Assembly: GCA_019914945.1 (NCBI GenBank)
Contig: CM034106.1
Span: 4,030,001-4,094,000, forward strand
Reading direction: 5' to 3'
Source: Typha latifolia
Taxonomy: Eukaryota; Streptophyta; Magnoliopsida; Poales; Typhaceae
Length of the DNA stretch: 64,000 nucleotides
Positions 63,428-64,000 of this stretch are shown here, in pieces. The notes under the pieces were generated by a model. The model ran no database searches. It worked only from the letters and a program-made list of their open reading frames with translations, and had not been told where the DNA came from. Position numbers and translations under genes: made by a program. Positions within the stretch are counted from its first letter, which is position 1, and every line of letters begins with the position of its first letter.

Positions 63428-64000
63428 TAACACTATATTTTTAGTGCTTAGAAAGCTTATTATTTTTCATACTTTTTCTGCAGATGTGTGGTAAAGGCTA
63501 GCATTTTGTCTCAGCATCTTCCATCTAAACAATTAGTCAGAGTATCTTCTCTTCATGAAAATCCCTTGATTGGCTTGGGTTGCTACCAATAGCATCATCA
63601 CCTGGTCAAATTTTTGACTTAATATTTGACTATGCTTTCATACAATTATTTGTCTATATGGCCATCTATTTTGTCTTTGATGCTTCTACGCCCAAAAGTT
63701 TCTTTGGATCATCTTCTGAGTCAGGTAAGCTCCATCCATTATACTCAAGTTGCCTATAGTTCTGATTACTTACTTTGTCGATTTTTATGTTCACTCTCCC
63801 TTACATTCTCAAAATGCTACTGCTTGGCAGTAGATGCTTCCACAAGCCATCATGTGCAGTGCACATGCGATCACAGGTACGAACAGAGAGAAGAAAGTTA
63901 TTTTATGGCACTGCCTTTTGGAGCTTTAGAATGTTTAAGAGGTTAGGGAGATGCCCAGAAGGGCCCCATGTGCTGCAGCTCATGTCCCTATGCCTAGCTT
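63428..64000. other. Unassigned right end of the window
   Basis: Splice-like signals are visible: tactttttctgcag before 63485 and gagtcaggtaagc at 63718-63730. A plus-strand reading frame after the first site is open for only about 35 codons. The open frame 63626-63946 has no known motif. It may be a fragment of a host transcript or old repeat; I cannot decide. Confidence 0.25.

Overview
This window is repeat-dominated nuclear DNA of a flowering plant. I recognise no host gene. The plant origin rests on the element lineages: long-LTR Tekay/Del-type chromovirus, a second chromovirus family, SIRE/Maximus-type and Tork/Tnt1-type Ty1/copia, an Athila/Tat-type gypsy remnant, and an L1-type LINE carrying a C-terminal RNase H. 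Reading frames are broken mostly by stops and small frameshifts, as in silenced, methylated heterochromatin. The exception is chromovirus copy A, which is young and has a 783-codon open frame. Family names used here (chrA, F4, N, B, copia-1, copia-2) are mine.

Layout. 1-4925: chrA copy A, minus strand, inserted in the RNase H region of copia-1 (Tork type, minus, 4926 to about 9619). 9620-11161: LINE debris and an old copia LTR. 11162 to about 21000: copia-2 (SIRE type, plus), carrying an extra ORF between pol and the 3' LTR and interrupted by a chrA solo LTR (13706-14740, TSD GGATC). 21040-22378: LTR debris, the target of B. 22379-47189: Tekay-type element B (plus, TSD GCCGG). B's left LTR contains N, a 12-kb non-coding LARD-like element (22608-34609, TSD CTTTC). 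N's own left LTR contains chrA copy A2 (24708-28692, TSD GAACT). B's RNase H is split by a 2.9-kb solo LTR (39570-42477, TSD TTATG). 47195-50011: old LTR and Athila/Tat integrase tail, split by an F4 solo LTR (48128-48955, TSD GACTT). 50012 onward: Tat-type LTR hit by a 5'-truncated LINE (50350-52330, 16-bp TSD) and chrA copy A3 (52937-57476, TSD ACCAA). 57699-60880: LTR fragments, a possible hAT end and a minisatellite. 60889-63427: rearranged F4 chromovirus. 63428-64000: unassigned.

The most notable feature is not a gene. LTR promoters of several element families (chrA, F4, Tork-like copia-1, SIRE-like copia-2 and a further copia-like LTR) carry dense arrays of the palindrome GCGTTCGAACGC, placed directly upstream of the presumptive TATA box in the transcription direction of each element. 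In the two copia families the boxes sit in tandem repeats (61 bp and 53 bp), and the copy number differs between the two LTRs of one element (8 versus 3). A similar cluster precedes a TATA-like box and leader in front of the extra ORF of copia-2. This looks like a promoter module shared or exchanged between gypsy and copia elements.

Other structural points: complementary deletions in chrA copies (A keeps integrase and lacks RT/RNase H; A3 the reverse), foreign sequence inside A2, a 42-bp unit carrying the primer-binding site that is iterated at the end of chrA LTRs, and a likely autonomous/non-autonomous pair (B and N). All coordinates and alignments were made by eye.
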